From: Microbacterium sp.
GTDB lineage: Bacteria > Actinomycetota > Actinomycetes > Actinomycetales > Microbacteriaceae
Assembly (NCBI RefSeq): GCF_017305435.1
Contig: NZ_JAFKIP010000006.1
Coordinates: 124,001 to 188,000 of the forward strand
Direction: 5' to 3'
DNA: 64,000 nt
Positions within the stretch are counted from its first letter, which is position 1, and every line of letters begins with the position of its first letter. The notes below the pieces were generated by a model. The model had not been told where the DNA came from, ran no database searches, and saw only the letters and a program-made list of their open reading frames with translations. Positions 43,237-52,473 of the stretch are shown one piece after another. The translations under genes and the position numbers were made by a program.

Positions 43237-44789
43237 CGTGCGGCCTCCTTCAGGCGACGGGTGCTGGCGGGGGCGTCCGTGCCGAGCGTCTCGCCTCGGA
43301 AGAAGGCGGGGCGCTTGACGAACTGCCAGATCATGATGACGATGCCGACCACGATGATCAGCATGCCGAGGACGAAGACGATCCCCACTCCCCCGACGGC
43401 GGCACCGGAGCCGTACGCCGGATCCATCGAGTCGATGAGGGTCGTGAAGAAGAGGATCGCGAGGATGATGCCGCCCACGAGCGGGAACAGGAACGTGAAG
43501 AACACGTTCCGCACCGAGTCGAACCACTGCTTGCGGAAGTACCAGACGCACGCGAACGCGGTGAGTCCGTAGTAGAAGCAGATCATCATGCCGAGGGTGA
43601 GGATCGTGTCCCACAGCGTGTTCTCGCTGACGACGCGCATCACGGCGTAGAAGGCGGAGGCCACGATCGCGGAGACGATCGTCGCGTAGCCCGGGGTGAA
43701 GAACCGCGGGCTGACCTTCGCGAAGGCCGGCGGCAGCGCGCCGTAGTGCCCCATCGACAGCAGCGTGCGGGCGGGGCCGACGAACGTCGACTGCAGGGAC
43801 GATGCGGAGCTCGTCAGGACGGCGAGCGACACGAGGAACGCGAGCGGTCCGAGGATCGGGCCGGAGAGGTGGAAGAACACGTTCTCCTGGATGCCTTCGT
43901 TGCCGAGACCGAGCTCGCCCGTGCCGACACCGGCGAACATGATCATCGCGACCGCGAGGAGCAGGTACAGCGACACGATCGTGACGACCGTCAGGGTCGC
44001 TGCGCGCCCCGGAGTCTTCTCGGGGTCCTTCGTCTCCTCGTTCATCGTGAGAGTGACGTCCCACCCCCAGAAGATGAAGATCGACAGGGACAGCCCCGCC
44101 GCGAATGCGGAGAACGAGCTCACCGCGAACGGATTGAACCAGGAGATGTCGAACGGCTGGAAGTCGAAGCCGTTTCCAGACACGGCCTCGACGATCGCGG
44201 CGACCGCGAAGAAGACGAGCACCAGGACCTGGAAGCTCACGAGCACGTACTGCAGCTTCTGCGTCGTCTGCATGTCACGGTAGGAGATCCATGTCGCAGC
44301 GAGCATGAACAGCAGGCACACCGCGATGTTGATGACGGTGTTGGATGCGAGGTCGGCGATCTCCGCGTTGCCCGTGATCTGCGAGATGAGCAGGAACAGG
44401 AAGTCGACGGCGACGCCCGCGAGGTTCGAGAGCACGAGGATCGTCGCGACGACGAGGCCCCACCCCGCCATCCATCCGATCCACGGGCCGAAGGCGCGCG
44501 ACGCCCACGTGAAGGACGTGCCCGCGTCGGGCATGCGGTTGTTGAGCTCGCGGTAGCCGAACGCCACGAGCAGCATCGGAATGAACCCGACGAGCACGAT
44601 CGCGGGGATCTGCGCGCCGACGACGGATGCCGTCGGGCCGACCGCCGCCGTGAACGTGTAGGCGGGGGCGATGCAGGAGATGCCGATGACGACGGCGCCG
44701 ATGAGGCCGATCGTGCCGGCGGAGAGACCCTTGCTGGACAGGCCCCGGTCCGATCGGTCGTCGAGGGGAACGGTTTCGGGAGGGGTCAC
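43233..44789 (-). CDS. APC-superfamily amino acid/polyamine permease
   Basis: A 518-residue transporter with about 12 predicted helices. The N-terminal KGLSAGTIGLIGAVVIGISCIAPAYTFTAAVGP motif is the APC signature (discontinuous helix 1) and SFTWASRAFGPWIGWMAGWGL follows. Start GTG 44789 overlaps the stress-protein stop by 4 bp. Within an amine oxidase/GABA cluster it most likely imports putrescine or GABA. Which one is inference. Confidence 0.92.
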   Translation of the reverse strand: MTPPETVPLDDRSDRGLSSKGLSAGTIGLIGAVVIGISCIAPAYTFTAAVGPTASVVGAQIPAIVLVGFIPMLLVAFGYRELNNRMPDAGTSFTWASRAFGPWIGWMAGWGLVVATILVLSNLAGVAVDFLFLLISQITGNAEIADLASNTVINIAVCLLFMLAATWISYRDMQTTQKLQYVLVSFQVLVLVFFAVAAIVEAVSGNGFDFQPFDISWFNPFAVSSFSAFAAGLSLSIFIFWGWDVTLTMNEETKDPEKTPGRAATLTVVTIVSLYLLLAVAMIMFAGVGTGELGLGNEGIQENVFFHLSGPILGPLAFLVSLAVLTSSASSLQSTFVGPARTLLSMGHYGALPPAFAKVSPRFFTPGYATIVSAIVASAFYAVMRVVSENTLWDTILTLGMMICFYYGLTAFACVWYFRKQWFDSVRNVFFTFLFPLVGGIILAILFFTTLIDSMDPAYGSGAAVGGVGIVFVLGMLIIVVGIVIMIWQFVKRPAFFRGETLGTDAPASTRRLKEAAR

Positions 44790-45688
44790 TTCTTCGTCTC
44801 CTCGGCGGGCGGGGCGGTGAGAATGGTGGTGCGGGGCACGACGATCACCGGCACCGTGATCTCCTTGAGCATCTTCGCCGCGGTGGATCCGAGGAACAGG
44901 CGCCGCGGCTGCGCGAGACGGCTCGAGCCCACGAGGACGACCTCGCCGCCCTGCCATTCGAGGTGCGCGACGGCGTCTTCGATGCTGTCGCCGGCGGCGA
45001 CCACGACATCCACGTCGAGCCCCGCGGGCAGCTTCGCCTGCGCGGCGGCGAGCACCTCGTCGGCCGCGGTCGAGGTGGAGATGCGGATGGCGGCCGTGTC
45101 GGCGGTGGCCGGAAGGTCCACCGGCAGCAGCGACAGGAGGCGCACGGGCACACCGGCGGCCTCCGCGAGCCGGGCGGTGGCGCCGATCAGGGCGTCGGCG
45201 CCTGGACGCGTGCCGATCGCGACAGTGAGACGCGTGATGCCCGTCTCGGCCGCGACCTTGCGCGCGTCGCGCGGGACGAGCACCACCGGGACGTCGGAAG
45301 AATGGAGCAGCTCGGTCGTCGTCGTGCCGAGGCGGTGCCTGCCGCGCGAAGCGCCGTCGGCCGCGCCCACGACGATGAACGCGGCATCCAATCCGTCGGC
45401 GATCTCGACGAGGCCCTCGGCGAAGGACTCGGCCGCGCGCACGTGCGCGTGCGCGACGACATCGGCGGGGATGCGGTCGATCGCCGCAGCGATCCACTGC
45501 TGCGCCTGGTCGCGGAGGTGCCGGTCGTACCCCGCGTCGGGCGGGGTGATGACACTGCGGTCGGCGCGGGGCAGGATGATCGCGACGTCGAGGACGGCCC
45601 CGATCGCCGCCGCCAGACGGGCGGCGAACGCGACGGCATCCCGCCCGGTCTTGGTGGCGGTGTAGCCGACGACGATATGAGCGCTCAC
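44786..45688 (-). CDS. Universal stress protein, tandem UspA domains
   Basis: A 300-residue protein with two UspA domains. The first begins IVVGYTATKTGRDAVAFAARLA and ends in the ATP-binding-like stretch VGAADGASRGRHRLGTTTTELL. The second begins TRLTVAIGTRPGADALIGATARLAEAA and ends VLVGSSRLAQPRRLFLGSTAAKML. The GTG start overlaps the amine oxidase stop and its own stop overlaps the permease start. A stress protein embedded in a transporter operon is common in Actinobacteria and may regulate the permease. Confidence 0.9.
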   Translation of the reverse strand: MSAHIVVGYTATKTGRDAVAFAARLAAAIGAVLDVAIILPRADRSVITPPDAGYDRHLRDQAQQWIAAAIDRIPADVVAHAHVRAAESFAEGLVEIADGLDAAFIVVGAADGASRGRHRLGTTTTELLHSSDVPVVLVPRDARKVAAETGITRLTVAIGTRPGADALIGATARLAEAAGVPVRLLSLLPVDLPATADTAAIRISTSTAADEVLAAAQAKLPAGLDVDVVVAAGDSIEDAVAHLEWQGGEVVLVGSSRLAQPRRLFLGSTAAKMLKEITVPVIVVPRTTILTAPPAEETKK

Positions 45689-47085
45689 GCGCGCGCCTGG
45701 AGGATCTGGGATGCCACGAGGCGCCCCATCCGGATGGCGCCGTCAACGTGCTGGTACCCGGCGCCGGCGAGGTCGCTGCACGCGAGGTGGATGGGGCCGA
45801 TCGCCTCGCGCAGGCGCGCGCCGTAGCGCGAGAGGCCGCCGAGGTCGAAGCTCGCGGCATAGGCGCCGCGGGTCCACTCCTCGCTCCCCCAGTCGCTCTC
45901 GAAGTAGACGACGGGGTTCAGCGCCTCGGGACCGTAGTAGTGCGACAGCGACTCGAGGATGCGCTGCTTGCGCTCTTCGGCGGAGAGCTCGAACACGCCG
46001 TCGGCGTTGAGGTCGCTGACGAAGCCGACGAGAGTGCCGCGCTCGTCGCCGTGGTTGGTGTTGTCGTACGCCTCGTGCGAGAGCTCGTACGGGCTGAATG
46101 CCGTGCCCGACAGGCCCTGCTCACGCCAGAACGGACGGTCGTAGACGGCGTGCACCTTGATGACGAAGCCCATCGAGATGTGCTGGTGCATCTGGTGCTG
46201 CAGGCGCGGGAGCGCCGGCACGAAGGAGATGCGGTCGTACAGCACCGGCGCGAGGGCGAGGATCGCGTGGCGCGCCCGCACCGTGAGCCCCGTGCTGCCG
46301 TCGGTCGTCGCCGTCCCGGTGACGCCCGTCGTGGGCGAGGTGGTGACGGTGACCCCGGCATCCGACCATTCGATCGTGCGCACGGCCTGGCTCAGGAAGA
46401 CGTCGTCGCCCAGGCGCTCGGCGAGGAGGATCGGCACCTGCTGGAGGCCTCCCACGACGCGCTTGTCGAGGATGAAGTCGGCGTCGACGAGGTGCGAGTA
46501 GCTGCCGGCGGATGCCGCCATGAGGAGCGATTCGAGCAGCGAGATCGCGTGGGTCGGCTTCGTGAGCATCGCGGAGCCGGTCGCGAAGGCGAGGTTCCGC
46601 ACCGCCTCGTCGTCGTCGGTCTGGCGGCGGAGCCACTCCTCCCACGAGATCGCGTCCCACTCGGCGGCCTTCGGGTGCGCCCAGGGACGGTCGGGGTCGA
46701 TCTCTGCGACCATCGCGTCGAGAAGCTCGGTGACCCGGGCGATCGCCTCCTCGGTCTCGGGGGCGACGGGGAACATCTCCCCCGTGAAGCGGTGCGCGGC
46801 CCCGTCCGGACCGACGTACACGCTGTCGCCGTCGCGGTAGCGGCTGAAGGTGTCGAGGCCGAGCTCGTCGACCGTCTCGATGAGCGCGTCCTGGTCGGGC
46901 GAGATCCACTGCCCGCCGATCTCGAGCATCGCGCCGTCGATGACGTCGGTCCACAGCCGTCCGCCGACGCGGTCACGCGCTTCGAGCACCGCGACCGACA
47001 GACCGGCCTTCTTGAGCTGGTTCGCGGCGGTGAGGCCCGCGGCCCCCGCGCCGACGATGACGACGTCTCGTGTGATCTCGGTCAT
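45685..47085 (-). CDS. puo: Flavin amine oxidase, putrescine-oxidase-like
   Basis: A 466-residue FAD-dependent amine oxidase with the dinucleotide motif VIVGAGAAGLTAANQLKKAGLSVAVLEARDRVGGRLWT near the N-terminus and the C-terminal FAD block DLAGAGYQHVDGAIRMGRLVA. Length and sequence resemble actinobacterial putrescine oxidase, which makes 4-aminobutanal, ammonia and H2O2. ATG 47085 has AGAGGAG upstream. Its neighbours (GABA transaminase, aldehyde dehydrogenases, permease) support a polyamine role. Tyramine or another amine remains possible. Confidence 0.85.
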   Translation of the reverse strand: MTEITRDVVIVGAGAAGLTAANQLKKAGLSVAVLEARDRVGGRLWTDVIDGAMLEIGGQWISPDQDALIETVDELGLDTFSRYRDGDSVYVGPDGAAHRFTGEMFPVAPETEEAIARVTELLDAMVAEIDPDRPWAHPKAAEWDAISWEEWLRRQTDDDEAVRNLAFATGSAMLTKPTHAISLLESLLMAASAGSYSHLVDADFILDKRVVGGLQQVPILLAERLGDDVFLSQAVRTIEWSDAGVTVTTSPTTGVTGTATTDGSTGLTVRARHAILALAPVLYDRISFVPALPRLQHQMHQHISMGFVIKVHAVYDRPFWREQGLSGTAFSPYELSHEAYDNTNHGDERGTLVGFVSDLNADGVFELSAEERKQRILESLSHYYGPEALNPVVYFESDWGSEEWTRGAYAASFDLGGLSRYGARLREAIGPIHLACSDLAGAGYQHVDGAIRMGRLVASQILQARA

Positions 47086-47117
47086 TGCTTCTCCTCTGAA
47101 GGCGGGGCGGGCATCGT

Positions 47118-47190
47118 GTCCCAAAAGTGGCTGATTCTCGGTGGAGAAATCAACCGAAAGTGGGACGAGGTCGGTCGTAAGTGGGACGAG
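47118..47190 (-). repeat. 73-bp palindromic repeat element (copy 2)
   Basis: A 49-bp imperfect palindrome (47118-47166) bounded by GTCCCA and TGGGAC, with a second TGGGACGAG at 47182. Overall length and the 21-bp step between the two TGGGAC words are exactly those of copy 1 at 38054-38126, though the cores differ. It lies 23 bp after the GABA transaminase stop. Confidence 0.75.
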
Positions 47191-47212
47191 GGGGATGCCG
47201 GAGCGGCAGCGG

Positions 47213-48562
47213 TCAGTGGGATTTCAGGGCGGCCGCGACGACGTCGAGACCCTCGTGCAGGAGGTGGTCGGGCATCGACAGCGGCGGCAGGAAGCGGATG
47301 ACGTTGCCGTAGGTGCCGCACGTGAGGACGATGACGCCCTCCGCGATCGCGGCCTTCGCGACCGCGGCCGTGAGGGCCGCGTCGGGTGCCCCCGTCGCAG
47401 GGTCGACGAACTCGGCGGCGACCATCGCCCCGTGCCCGCGGATGTCGCCGATACGCGGATCCTCGGACTGCAGCGCGTCGAGTCGGGAACGGAGGATCGC
47501 TCCGAGCTCCTCGGCACGCTGGATGAGACCGTCGTTCTCGAACGCATCGATGGATGCCACGGCCGCCGCGCACGCGACGGGGTTGCCGCCGTACGTGCCG
47601 CCGAGGCCGCCGCCGTGCGTGGCATCCATGATCTCGGCGCGTCCGGTGACCGCCGCCAAGGGCATGCCCCCCGCAATGCCCTTGGCGGTGGTGATCAGAT
47701 CGGGGACGATGCCGAACAGCTCGCTCGCGAACATCGCACCCGTGCGGGCGAAGCCGGTCTGCACCTCGTCGGCGATGAAGACGACGTCGTTGGCGCGACA
47801 CCAGTCCACGATCGCCGAGAGGAATCCGTCGGCGGGGACGATGAAGCCGCCCTCGCCCTGGATGGGCTCGATGATGACCGCGGCGAGGTTGTCGGCGCCG
47901 ATCTGCTTCTCGATCGTGGAGATCGCCTTGGCCGCCGCCTCCGGCCCGGAGAGCCGGTCGCGGAACGGGTACGAGGCGGGCACGCGGTACACCTCGGAGG
48001 CGAACGGGCCGAATCCGCTCTTGTAGGGCATCGACTTCGCGGTGAGGGCCATCGTGAGGTTGGTGCGGCCGTGGTAAGCGTGGTCGAACGCGACGACGGC
48101 CTGGCGACCGGTGAACTTGCGTGCGATCTTGACGGCGTTCTCGACCGCTTCGGCGCCCGAGTTGAACAGGGCCGACTTCTTCTCGTGATCGCCCGGCGTC
48201 AGGCGGTTGAGCCGCTCGGCGACGGCGACGTACGACTCGTACGGCGAGATCATGAAACACGTGTGCGTGAACTGCGCCACGGCATCCTGAACCGCCTGCA
48301 CCACGGCGGGGTGGGCGTTGCCGACGCTCGTGACAGCGATGCCCGATCCGAGGTCGATGAGGGAGTTGCCGTCGGCATCGACGACGACACCGCCGCCAGC
48401 GGCGACCGCCTCGATCGGCACGGTGTGCGAGACGCCGGCCGAGACGGCGGCGGCCTTGCGTGCGAGGAGCTCCTGCGAACGCGGGCCGGGGATCGCGGTG
48501 ACGAGGGAACGCTGCTGCGGGAGGGTGGGTCCGCCGAGGAGGGTGGTCGACATCGAGCTCAT
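47213..48562 (-). CDS. gabT: 4-aminobutyrate--2-oxoglutarate transaminase
   Basis: A 449-residue class III PLP aminotransferase that converts GABA and 2-oxoglutarate to succinate semialdehyde and glutamate. The PLP lysine is Lys294 in TTAKGIAGG, with SGAEAVENAVKIAR and FIADEVQTGFARTG (Asp265) as further PLP-binding marks. It is the first gene of the minus-strand cluster, next to the palindromic operator. The first ATG lacks a Shine-Dalgarno; Met4 is an alternative start. It supplies succinate semialdehyde for the dehydrogenases downstream. Confidence 0.94.
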   Translation of the reverse strand: MSSMSTTLLGGPTLPQQRSLVTAIPGPRSQELLARKAAAVSAGVSHTVPIEAVAAGGGVVVDADGNSLIDLGSGIAVTSVGNAHPAVVQAVQDAVAQFTHTCFMISPYESYVAVAERLNRLTPGDHEKKSALFNSGAEAVENAVKIARKFTGRQAVVAFDHAYHGRTNLTMALTAKSMPYKSGFGPFASEVYRVPASYPFRDRLSGPEAAAKAISTIEKQIGADNLAAVIIEPIQGEGGFIVPADGFLSAIVDWCRANDVVFIADEVQTGFARTGAMFASELFGIVPDLITTAKGIAGGMPLAAVTGRAEIMDATHGGGLGGTYGGNPVACAAAVASIDAFENDGLIQRAEELGAILRSRLDALQSEDPRIGDIRGHGAMVAAEFVDPATGAPDAALTAAVAKAAIAEGVIVLTCGTYGNVIRFLPPLSMPDHLLHEGLDVVAAALKSH

Positions 48563-48603
48563 GGTCGGGAGCGTATGCGCGCTCGCGGACGTCGCACATC
48601 CGC

Positions 48604-48640
48604 CGCGGTGTACATTCTGAACACCACGAAGTACACCGCG
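48604..48640. promoter_or_regulatory. Palindromic operator between gabT and the PucR-type gene
   Basis: CGCGGTGTAC (48604-48613) is perfectly complementary to GTACACCGCG (48631-48640) with 17 nt between. A further half-site, GAACACC, lies inside (48619-48625). Placed centrally in the 111-bp divergent spacer, it is the likely binding site of the PucR-type regulator. AT-rich TCTATATCAG (48641-48650) may be the regulator's -10 region. Confidence 0.75.
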
Positions 48641-48673
48641 TCTATATCAGCGCGGAACAGATCGGACACCCGG

Positions 48674-50266
48674 ATGCCTGCCACCGACCCCCAGCCGACG
48701 CTCCGGGCGCTCCTCGCCCGCCCCGACCTGGGTCTGCGCCTCGCGTCGGACGAGGACGCACTGGCCCCCGACGCCCTCGACACGCCCCTGCGCTGGGTGC
48801 ACTCATCCGACCTCGCCGACCCGACGCCGTTCCTCGCCGACGACCTGCTGCTCCTCACGACGGGCACGCAGTTCAAGACCGTCTCCGGGTCCGGCGACCC
48901 CGCCGCCCCCGCCGACGCGTACGTCGCGCGGCTGCGCGCGCGCGGCGTCCGCGGCCTCGGCTTCGGTACCGAGGTGGTGCGCGACGGCATCCCGCCCGCG
49001 CTCGTCGCGGCGTGCCACGACGAGCGGATGCCGCTGTTCGAGGTGCCGTACCGCACCCCCTTCATCGCGCTCGCGCGCGCCAACGCCGAGGCGATCGCCG
49101 CGCAGGCCTACGCCCGACGGACGTGGGCCCTGTCGGCGCAGCGCGCGATCTCGCTCGCGGCGCTGCGCCCCGACGGGCTCGGCGCCACCGTCGCCGAGCT
49201 CGCCAAGCAGCTGGATGCCTGGGTGGGCCTGTATGACGCCGCGGGCGTGCTCACCGCGAGCAGCGGCGTCCGGGGTGGAGCCGGCACGGATGACGGGGCC
49301 GACGGGGACGCCTCGGCCAGCGGCGGCGAGCTCGCCGCCGCGATCGATGCGGAGGCGGGGGCGGTCCTGCGACGCGGCGCCCGCGCCGCGTCGCAGTTCG
49401 AGGTGTCGGGAACCCGCGTGACGCTGCAGACCCTCGGCCGCGGCGGGCACCTGCGCGGACTCATCGCGATCGCGGGCGCCGAACTGGACCTCGAGGGCCG
49501 CAGCGTCGTGACGGCCGTCATCGCCATGGCGGGGCTCGCCCTGGAGCAGAACGTGGGGCTCGGGCGGGCACGCGCGGCGCTCCGCGGCGCGCTCGTGCAG
49601 GCGCTGCTCGCCGGCGATGCACAGCTCGCGCGACGCGTGTCGCGCGAGCTGTGGGGCCCGCTCCCCGCCGCTCCGATCGTCGTGGCCGCCGCGCCTCTCG
49701 CGCCGGGCCGGGCGGATGCCGCGACCGACTGGCTCGAGCTCCGCGCCGCCGAGCGGCGCGGAGCCCTCTTCCACGGCCGGGGGCCGGACGGGCACGTCAT
49801 CGTCGTTCCGGCCGCCGACGTCGACACGCTGCACACGTTCGCGCGGTTGTTCGACACCGCCGTGGGGTCGGGCGACCCCGTGGACTACCCGGGGTTCGCG
49901 CGGGCGTACGAGCAGGCGACGGTGGCGGCGCGGCGCGCCGCCACCGGCGAGGTCGCCGCGTTCGCACGGGCGACCGAGGGCGGCGTCTTCGCCGCCCTCG
50001 GGACGCCGGAGGGCCGAGCGCTGGCGCAGGCGCGGCTGCAGCCTCTCCGCGCGCACGACGAGGCGCACGGCACGGTGCTCACCGAAACCGTACGGACGTG
50101 GCTCGCCCACGATGCCCGCATCGACGAGGCGGCGCAGGCCCTCGGCATCCATCGCCACACCGTCCGCGCACGCGTCGCGCAGGCGCAGCAGGTGCTGGGC
50201 GTCGATCTCGCGTCGTTCCCCGCCCGTGCGGAGCTGTGGGCGGCGCTCGTCGCGCTGGCCGACTGA
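48674..50266 (+). CDS. PucR-family regulator of the GABA/polyamine cluster
   Basis: A 530-residue regulator with an N-terminal PucR sensing domain (LRALLARPDLGLRLASDEDAL ... GFGTEVVRDGIPPALVAACHDERMPLFEVPYRTPF), a GAF-like middle and a C-terminal HTH (WLAHDARIDEAAQALGIHRHTVRARVAQAQQVLGVDL). PucR proteins control purine or amine catabolism and usually respond to a pathway metabolite. Divergence from gabT and the shared operator make it the probable regulator of this cluster. The ATG 48674 is chosen; the long frame upstream runs antisense through gabT. Confidence 0.9.
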   Translation: MPATDPQPTLRALLARPDLGLRLASDEDALAPDALDTPLRWVHSSDLADPTPFLADDLLLLTTGTQFKTVSGSGDPAAPADAYVARLRARGVRGLGFGTEVVRDGIPPALVAACHDERMPLFEVPYRTPFIALARANAEAIAAQAYARRTWALSAQRAISLAALRPDGLGATVAELAKQLDAWVGLYDAAGVLTASSGVRGGAGTDDGADGDASASGGELAAAIDAEAGAVLRRGARAASQFEVSGTRVTLQTLGRGGHLRGLIAIAGAELDLEGRSVVTAVIAMAGLALEQNVGLGRARAALRGALVQALLAGDAQLARRVSRELWGPLPAAPIVVAAAPLAPGRADAATDWLELRAAERRGALFHGRGPDGHVIVVPAADVDTLHTFARLFDTAVGSGDPVDYPGFARAYEQATVAARRAATGEVAAFARATEGGVFAALGTPEGRALAQARLQPLRAHDEAHGTVLTETVRTWLAHDARIDEAAQALGIHRHTVRARVAQAQQVLGVDLASFPARAELWAALVALAD

Positions 50267-50298
50267 GGTCCGGGAGCGCCGGCCGGGACTCGCCGCTG

Positions 50299-51276
50299 AT
50301 GCGCTTAGATGACGACATGGATCCGAACCGCGCCGTGTTCGACCCCGAGTTGAAAGCGGCCCTCGCCGTGGTCGGCGGGCTCTTCCCGCCGACGGTGACC
50401 CCGGAGCTGATCCCGTTCATGCGGCGCTCCTACGCCTCCCCTGCGCGCAGCGACATCCTCGCGGCGCACCGCATCCGCATCGAGGACCTGCACTACCCGG
50501 GGCATGAGGGCGCTTCGATCGCCGCGTCGGTGATCTCTCCCGAGGATTCGGCGCAGCCTCTCCCGGCGCTGCTGATCTTCCACTCCGGCGGCATGATGTT
50601 CGGCGATCGCTTCAGCGGCCTCGACGAACCGCTGCAGTGGGTCGAGCGGTATGGGATGCGGCTCATCAGCGTGGAGTACCGGTTGGCGCCGGAGCACCCT
50701 GATCCGGTGCCGTTCGAGGACTGCTACGCCGCCCTGGAGTGGGTGGGAGCGAACGCACGGACGCTCGGAATCCGCACCGACCGGCTCGCGGTGGTGGGGG
50801 CGAGCGCCGGCGGCGGGCTCGCGGCCGGCGTCGCCCTGGCCGCGCGCGACCGCGGTGGGCCGCACCTGTGCGGGCAGCTGCTGGACTATCCGATGCTCGA
50901 TGACCGGGGTCTCACCGCTTCCACGTACGCGTTCGACGGGGTCGGCGTGTGGGACAGGGTCAGCAATGAGACGGGGTGGGCGGCGCTGCTCGGTGGGCGC
51001 GTCGGTGGCGAGGAGGTCAGCGCGTATGCGGCGCCTGCCCGCGCCGAAGACCTGTCCGGACTGCCGCCGACGTTTCTCAGCGTGGGCGGCGCGGAGATCT
51101 TCCGCGACGAGACGGTGGCGTACGCGCAGGCGCTCTGGGAGGCGGGGGTGGAGACCGAACTGCACGTGTGGCCCGGTGCCTTCCACGCGTGTGACATCTT
51201 CGCCCCGCACGCCTCGATCTCTCGCGCCATGATCCACGCTCGGCGCGACTGGGTCGAGCGGACACTGGCGCGGTAG
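50299..51276 (+). CDS. Alpha/beta hydrolase of the hormone-sensitive-lipase group
   Basis: A 325-residue esterase/lipase. It shows LLIFHSGGMMFGDRFSG (HSGG where most have HGGG, the oxyanion-hole loop), nucleophile elbow GASAGGG, ISVEYRLAPEHPDPVPFEDCYAALEW typical of family IV, and a late His in PGAFHACDIF. Met7 (50317) is an alternative start. It is 32 bp after the PucR gene, so co-transcription is possible, but a role in amine metabolism is not implied. Confidence 0.88.
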   Translation: MRLDDDMDPNRAVFDPELKAALAVVGGLFPPTVTPELIPFMRRSYASPARSDILAAHRIRIEDLHYPGHEGASIAASVISPEDSAQPLPALLIFHSGGMMFGDRFSGLDEPLQWVERYGMRLISVEYRLAPEHPDPVPFEDCYAALEWVGANARTLGIRTDRLAVVGASAGGGLAAGVALAARDRGGPHLCGQLLDYPMLDDRGLTASTYAFDGVGVWDRVSNETGWAALLGGRVGGEEVSAYAAPARAEDLSGLPPTFLSVGGAEIFRDETVAYAQALWEAGVETELHVWPGAFHACDIFAPHASISRAMIHARRDWVERTLAR

Positions 51277-51323
51277 GCTCCCGCGCGTCATGCTGGACGA
51301 GCCGTACGCGAAGGAGGGCACGG

Positions 51324-52358
51324 GTGCAGGAGCTGCTGGGGCGCTTACGGGCCCTTGATCCCACGGCCAGTCAGAGCCTGCGCGTCATCGCGTGCTTCGA
51401 CGAGCTCATGACCGGCGGCGTGGGCAGCCGCGGGCTGCTCAGCGCTGCGGCCGCCCTCGCCGGGCGACCGGTGTCGCTCCGCCGCGACGGACGCCTCACC
51501 CGCATCGACACCCGCGGGCACGAGCTGACGGACCCGGGGCCCGGTGGCGCGACCGTCACCGTCGGCGCCGATACCGCCGTCTGGATCGATGATGACGGCA
51601 CGGGGGTGCACGCCAACGATGCGCTGATCCTCGAGCGACTCGCCCTCGCCCTGCGCATACGCGACGACGACGCGGCTCCCACGCGCCGCGACCTCGCCGT
51701 GATCTTCGACGCCGAGGCACCGCTCGCCGACCGCCTCGACGCCGCATCCCGTCGAGGGCTCTCCCCCACCCGCCGATACCGGGCCGTGGCCGCGCCCCTG
51801 TTCGCGACGTGGCGGGTGCACCCGACCGGGCCCGAGGACGTGCAGACGACCGCCCACGGCCCCGTGCACGCCGCGATCATCGAGGCGGATGCACCGGTGG
51901 ATGCCACCCCGCTCGGCATCGGAACGGCCGCCGCCCCGGAAGACCTGTGGTTGTCGCTGCGCACGGCGGTGATCGCCTTGCGTCTGCACGGCCCGCACGG
52001 TCTTGACGGAGGCGACGGCCCGTCCCACGCCGACGATCTGGGAGGGCTGGCCGAAGTGCTGGCCTCCCTTCCCTCCCGAACCCGGGCGGACAGCGACGGC
52101 GATGCGCTGGATGCCGTGATGCGTCACCCCTGGGGAGCGTCGACTGTCGACGCCCTCGTACGCACCTCGTCGGTTCGCGAGGCGGCGCGCGCGGCCGGCA
52201 TCCATCACTCCACGATGTCGACGCGCGTAGACACGGTCATCGCCGAGCTCGGCTTCGACCCGCTCGACGGTCTCGGACGCACCCGGCTGGGCCTGGCCTT
52301 CCTCATCTGGCGGCTGCGGACCTCGCGCGTCCTGGAGCTGCCCGCACCCTCCTCCTGA
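51324..52358 (+). CDS. PucR-like HTH regulator without a recognisable sensor family
   Basis: A 344-residue protein whose C-terminus (MRHPWGASTVDALVRTSSVREAARAAGIHHSTMSTRVDTVIAELGFDPLDGLGRTRLGLAFLIWRL) is a PucR/CdaR-type HTH. The N-terminal 250 residues lack a clear GAF or PucR sensor signature. GTG 51324 has AAGGAGG six bases upstream. It precedes the MetX-like hydrolase on the same strand by 115 bp and may regulate it. Ligand unknown. Confidence 0.8.
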   Translation: MQELLGRLRALDPTASQSLRVIACFDELMTGGVGSRGLLSAAAALAGRPVSLRRDGRLTRIDTRGHELTDPGPGGATVTVGADTAVWIDDDGTGVHANDALILERLALALRIRDDDAAPTRRDLAVIFDAEAPLADRLDAASRRGLSPTRRYRAVAAPLFATWRVHPTGPEDVQTTAHGPVHAAIIEADAPVDATPLGIGTAAAPEDLWLSLRTAVIALRLHGPHGLDGGDGPSHADDLGGLAEVLASLPSRTRADSDGDALDAVMRHPWGASTVDALVRTSSVREAARAAGIHHSTMSTRVDTVIAELGFDPLDGLGRTRLGLAFLIWRLRTSRVLELPAPSS

Positions 52359-52473
52359 GCACCCGCCAAACGTCTGATCCGGACGAGGCATCTGCGTCGT
52401 TTCGTCGGTGGCCGGCGCCCTCCCCTCCCGGGATGCTGGTGAGCACTATCCCGACCACGATGAGGTGGAACCG

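Noticed and set aside
49651-51276. 541-residue fusion of the hydrolase with an N-terminal domain
   Set aside because: The extra N-terminus is the PucR gene read in another frame; the hydrolase starts at 50299 or 50317.
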